16,346 bases of DNA from assembly GCA_964613585.1 (NCBI GenBank), contig CAZTHL010000082.1, positions 1 to 16,346 on the forward strand. The letters are read 5' to 3'. Origin of the DNA: CAZTHL01 sp964613585 (lineage in GTDB: Bacteria; Pseudomonadota; Alphaproteobacteria; DSM-16000; Inquilinaceae). Below the pieces are notes generated by a model. That model made no database searches. It saw only the letters and a program-made list of their open reading frames with translations, and was not told the origin of the DNA. Shown piece after piece: positions 15,050-16,346 of this stretch (positions are counted from its first letter, which is position 1; each line of letters begins with the position of its first letter). Both the position numbers and the translations under genes were made by a program.

Positions 15050-15982
15050 ATGAACACCCTTGCCGTGGTGTTGGAACAGCCGAAGCATCTCACAGTCCGG
15101 CCGGTGAGCCTGACGCCGCCCGGCGCCGAGGACGTGGTCGTCGACATCGAGTGGAGCGGCATCAGCACCGGCACCGAGCGCCTGCTCTGGTCCGGGCGCA
15201 TGCCGCCGTTTCCGGGGCTCGGCTATCCGCTGGTGCCGGGCTACGAGTCGGTGGGTCGGATCGCCGCCGCGGGCGAGCGCTCGGGACGGCGCGCCGGCGA
15301 GCGGGTGTTCGTGCCCGGCGCCACCTGCTTCGGCGAGATCCGCGGCCTGTTCGGCGGCGCCGCCGGGCGTCTGGTGGTGCCCGGCCGCCGGGTCGTGCCG
15401 TTGGGAGAGCCGCTGGCGGAGGCGGGCGTGTTGCTGGCGCTGGCGGCGACCGCGCGCCATGCCCTGGCCGGCGGCGCGCTGCCGGACCTGATCGTCGGGC
15501 ATGGCATCCTCGGCCGGCTGCTGGCCCGGCTGGCCGTGCTCGACGGCGCGCCGCCCGTGGTCTGGGAGCGCCATCCGGACCGGGCCGGCGGCGCGGACGG
15601 CTACCCGGTCGTGGTGCCGGACGGCGACCCGCGCCATGACTATCGCGCCATCTACGACGTCAGCGGCGACGCCTCGCTGCTCGACGAACTGATCGGCCGG
15701 CTCGCGCCGGGCGGGGAGATCGTCCTCGCCGGCTTCTACAGCGAGCCTCTCAGCTTCCGCTTCCCGCCCGCCTTCCTGCGCGAGGCCCGGTTCCGCGTGG
15801 CCGCGGAATGGCAGCCCGCCGACCTTGCCGCCGTCACCGAGCTGATCGAGGCCGGGCGCCTCTCGCTCGACGGCCTGATCACCCACCGCGAGGTCGCGAC
15901 CCGGGCGGCCGATGCCTATCGGACCGCCTTCGACGACCCCGCCTGCCTCAAGATGATCCTGGATTGGACGGCCTGCCCATGA
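15050..15982 (+). CDS. bchC: 3-hydroxyethyl bacteriochlorophyllide a dehydrogenase (BchC)
   Basis: BchC oxidises the 3-hydroxyethyl group of bacteriochlorophyllide to acetyl, a late step toward bacteriochlorophyll a. The 310-residue protein resembles zinc-type alcohol dehydrogenases without the full zinc ligand set. It has LAVVLEQPKHLTVRPVSLTP, then the family signature WSGISTGTERLLWSGRMPPF and GYPLVPGYESVG near the N-terminus, VFVPGATCFGEIRGLFGGAA in the middle, and a nucleotide-binding region around LIVGHGILGRLLARL. ATG 15050 is preceded by GGAG at 15039-15042 with good spacing. The stop overlaps the bchX start by four bases (ATGA). The double operator upstream predicts PpsR-type repression. 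Confidence 0.95.
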   Translation: MNTLAVVLEQPKHLTVRPVSLTPPGAEDVVVDIEWSGISTGTERLLWSGRMPPFPGLGYPLVPGYESVGRIAAAGERSGRRAGERVFVPGATCFGEIRGLFGGAAGRLVVPGRRVVPLGEPLAEAGVLLALAATARHALAGGALPDLIVGHGILGRLLARLAVLDGAPPVVWERHPDRAGGADGYPVVVPDGDPRHDYRAIYDVSGDASLLDELIGRLAPGGEIVLAGFYSEPLSFRFPPAFLREARFRVAAEWQPADLAAVTELIEAGRLSLDGLITHREVATRAADAYRTAFDDPACLKMILDWTACP

Positions 15983-16346
15983 CCGCCCTTGCACAGCTGC
16001 ACGAAGCCGATCGGGCCCGCCGCGCCGAGGCGGCCGGAACACCCGACCCGGTGCCGACCGGCACGCCCACGAAGGCCACGCAGATCATCGCGATCTACGG
16101 CAAGGGGGGCATCGGCAAGAGCTTCTCGCTGGCGAACCTGTCCTGCATGATGGCTCAGCAGGGCAAGAAGGTGCTGCTCATCGGCTGCGACCCGAAGAGC
16201 GACACCACCTCGCTCCTGTTCGGCGGCCGGGCCTGCCCGACCATCATCGAGACCTCCGCCGCCAAGAAGCTGGCCGGCGAAGAGATCGCCGTCGGCGACG
16301 TCTGCTTCAAGCGCGACGGCGTCTTCGCCATGGAGCTCGGCGGGCC
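15979..16346 (+). CDS. bchX: Chlorophyllide a reductase iron protein (BchX), cut off by the window end
   Basis: BchX is the NifH-like ATPase that passes electrons from its [4Fe-4S] cluster to BchY-BchZ, reducing ring B of chlorophyllide a. The 122 residues visible include the P-loop GKGGIGKS (41-48), LSCMMAQQGKKVLLIGCDPK with SDTTSLLFGG, and a Cys-containing segment GDVCFKRDGVFAMELGG. These match BchX rather than BchL, in particular the long N-terminal extension of about 30 residues before IIAIYGKGG. The start ATG overlaps the bchC stop, indicating coupling. The cluster cysteine ligands would lie beyond the window end. BchY and BchZ genes are expected next. Confidence 0.95.
   Translation, partial: MTALAQLHEADRARRAEAAGTPDPVPTGTPTKATQIIAIYGKGGIGKSFSLANLSCMMAQQGKKVLLIGCDPKSDTTSLLFGGRACPTIIETSAAKKLAGEEIAVGDVCFKRDGVFAMELGG

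Overview
The window is part of the photosynthesis gene cluster of a purple or aerobic anoxygenic phototrophic proteobacterium. The very high GC content, the DUF2189 and DUF3422 neighbours and the linked bacteriochlorophyll (bch) and methoxy-carotenoid (crt) genes point to an alphaproteobacterium, plausibly of the Rhodospirillales group. The species cannot be named from the sequence alone.

Layout. Positions 1-71 hold the tail of an unidentified gene, followed by a long gene-free stretch and a DUF2189 membrane protein gene (507-1295). Next come bchI-bchD-bchO (1364-5271), which encode the two ATPase-type subunits of magnesium chelatase and the BchO hydrolase. A DUF3422 gene with its own promoter (5452-6807), crtB phytoene synthase (7011-8099) and a 61-residue single-span membrane protein gene (8262-8447) follow, all on +. 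A 350-base convergent gap holds a terminator and a composite palindromic repeat. Three minus-strand genes run the other way: crtD, crtC and, after a 195-base gap, a class III CoA-transferase gene that I read as 2-methylfumaryl-CoA isomerase (Mct). Divergent from crtD, crtE-crtF and bchC-bchX run on + to the window end, where bchX is cut off.

How the genes work together. CrtE makes geranylgeranyl diphosphate, CrtB joins two of these into phytoene, and CrtC, CrtD and CrtF hydrate, desaturate and O-methylate the chain ends to give 1-methoxy carotenoids of the spirilloxanthin/spheroidene type. The phytoene desaturase gene crtI and the monooxygenase gene crtA are not in the window. BchI and BchD insert Mg into protoporphyrin IX, and BchC and BchX act late in bacteriochlorophyll a synthesis. 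PpsR/CrtJ-type operators (TGT-N12-ACA) lie exactly where expected: one between crtD and crtE, and a tandem pair with 8-base spacing in front of bchC.

The main surprises are an apparent 3-hydroxypropionate bi-cycle enzyme beside the carotenoid operon, a crtD-crtC overlap in which crtC has no ordinary start codon near its conserved N-terminus, and a nested inverted-repeat element that looks like one palindromic repeat interrupted by a second hairpin.
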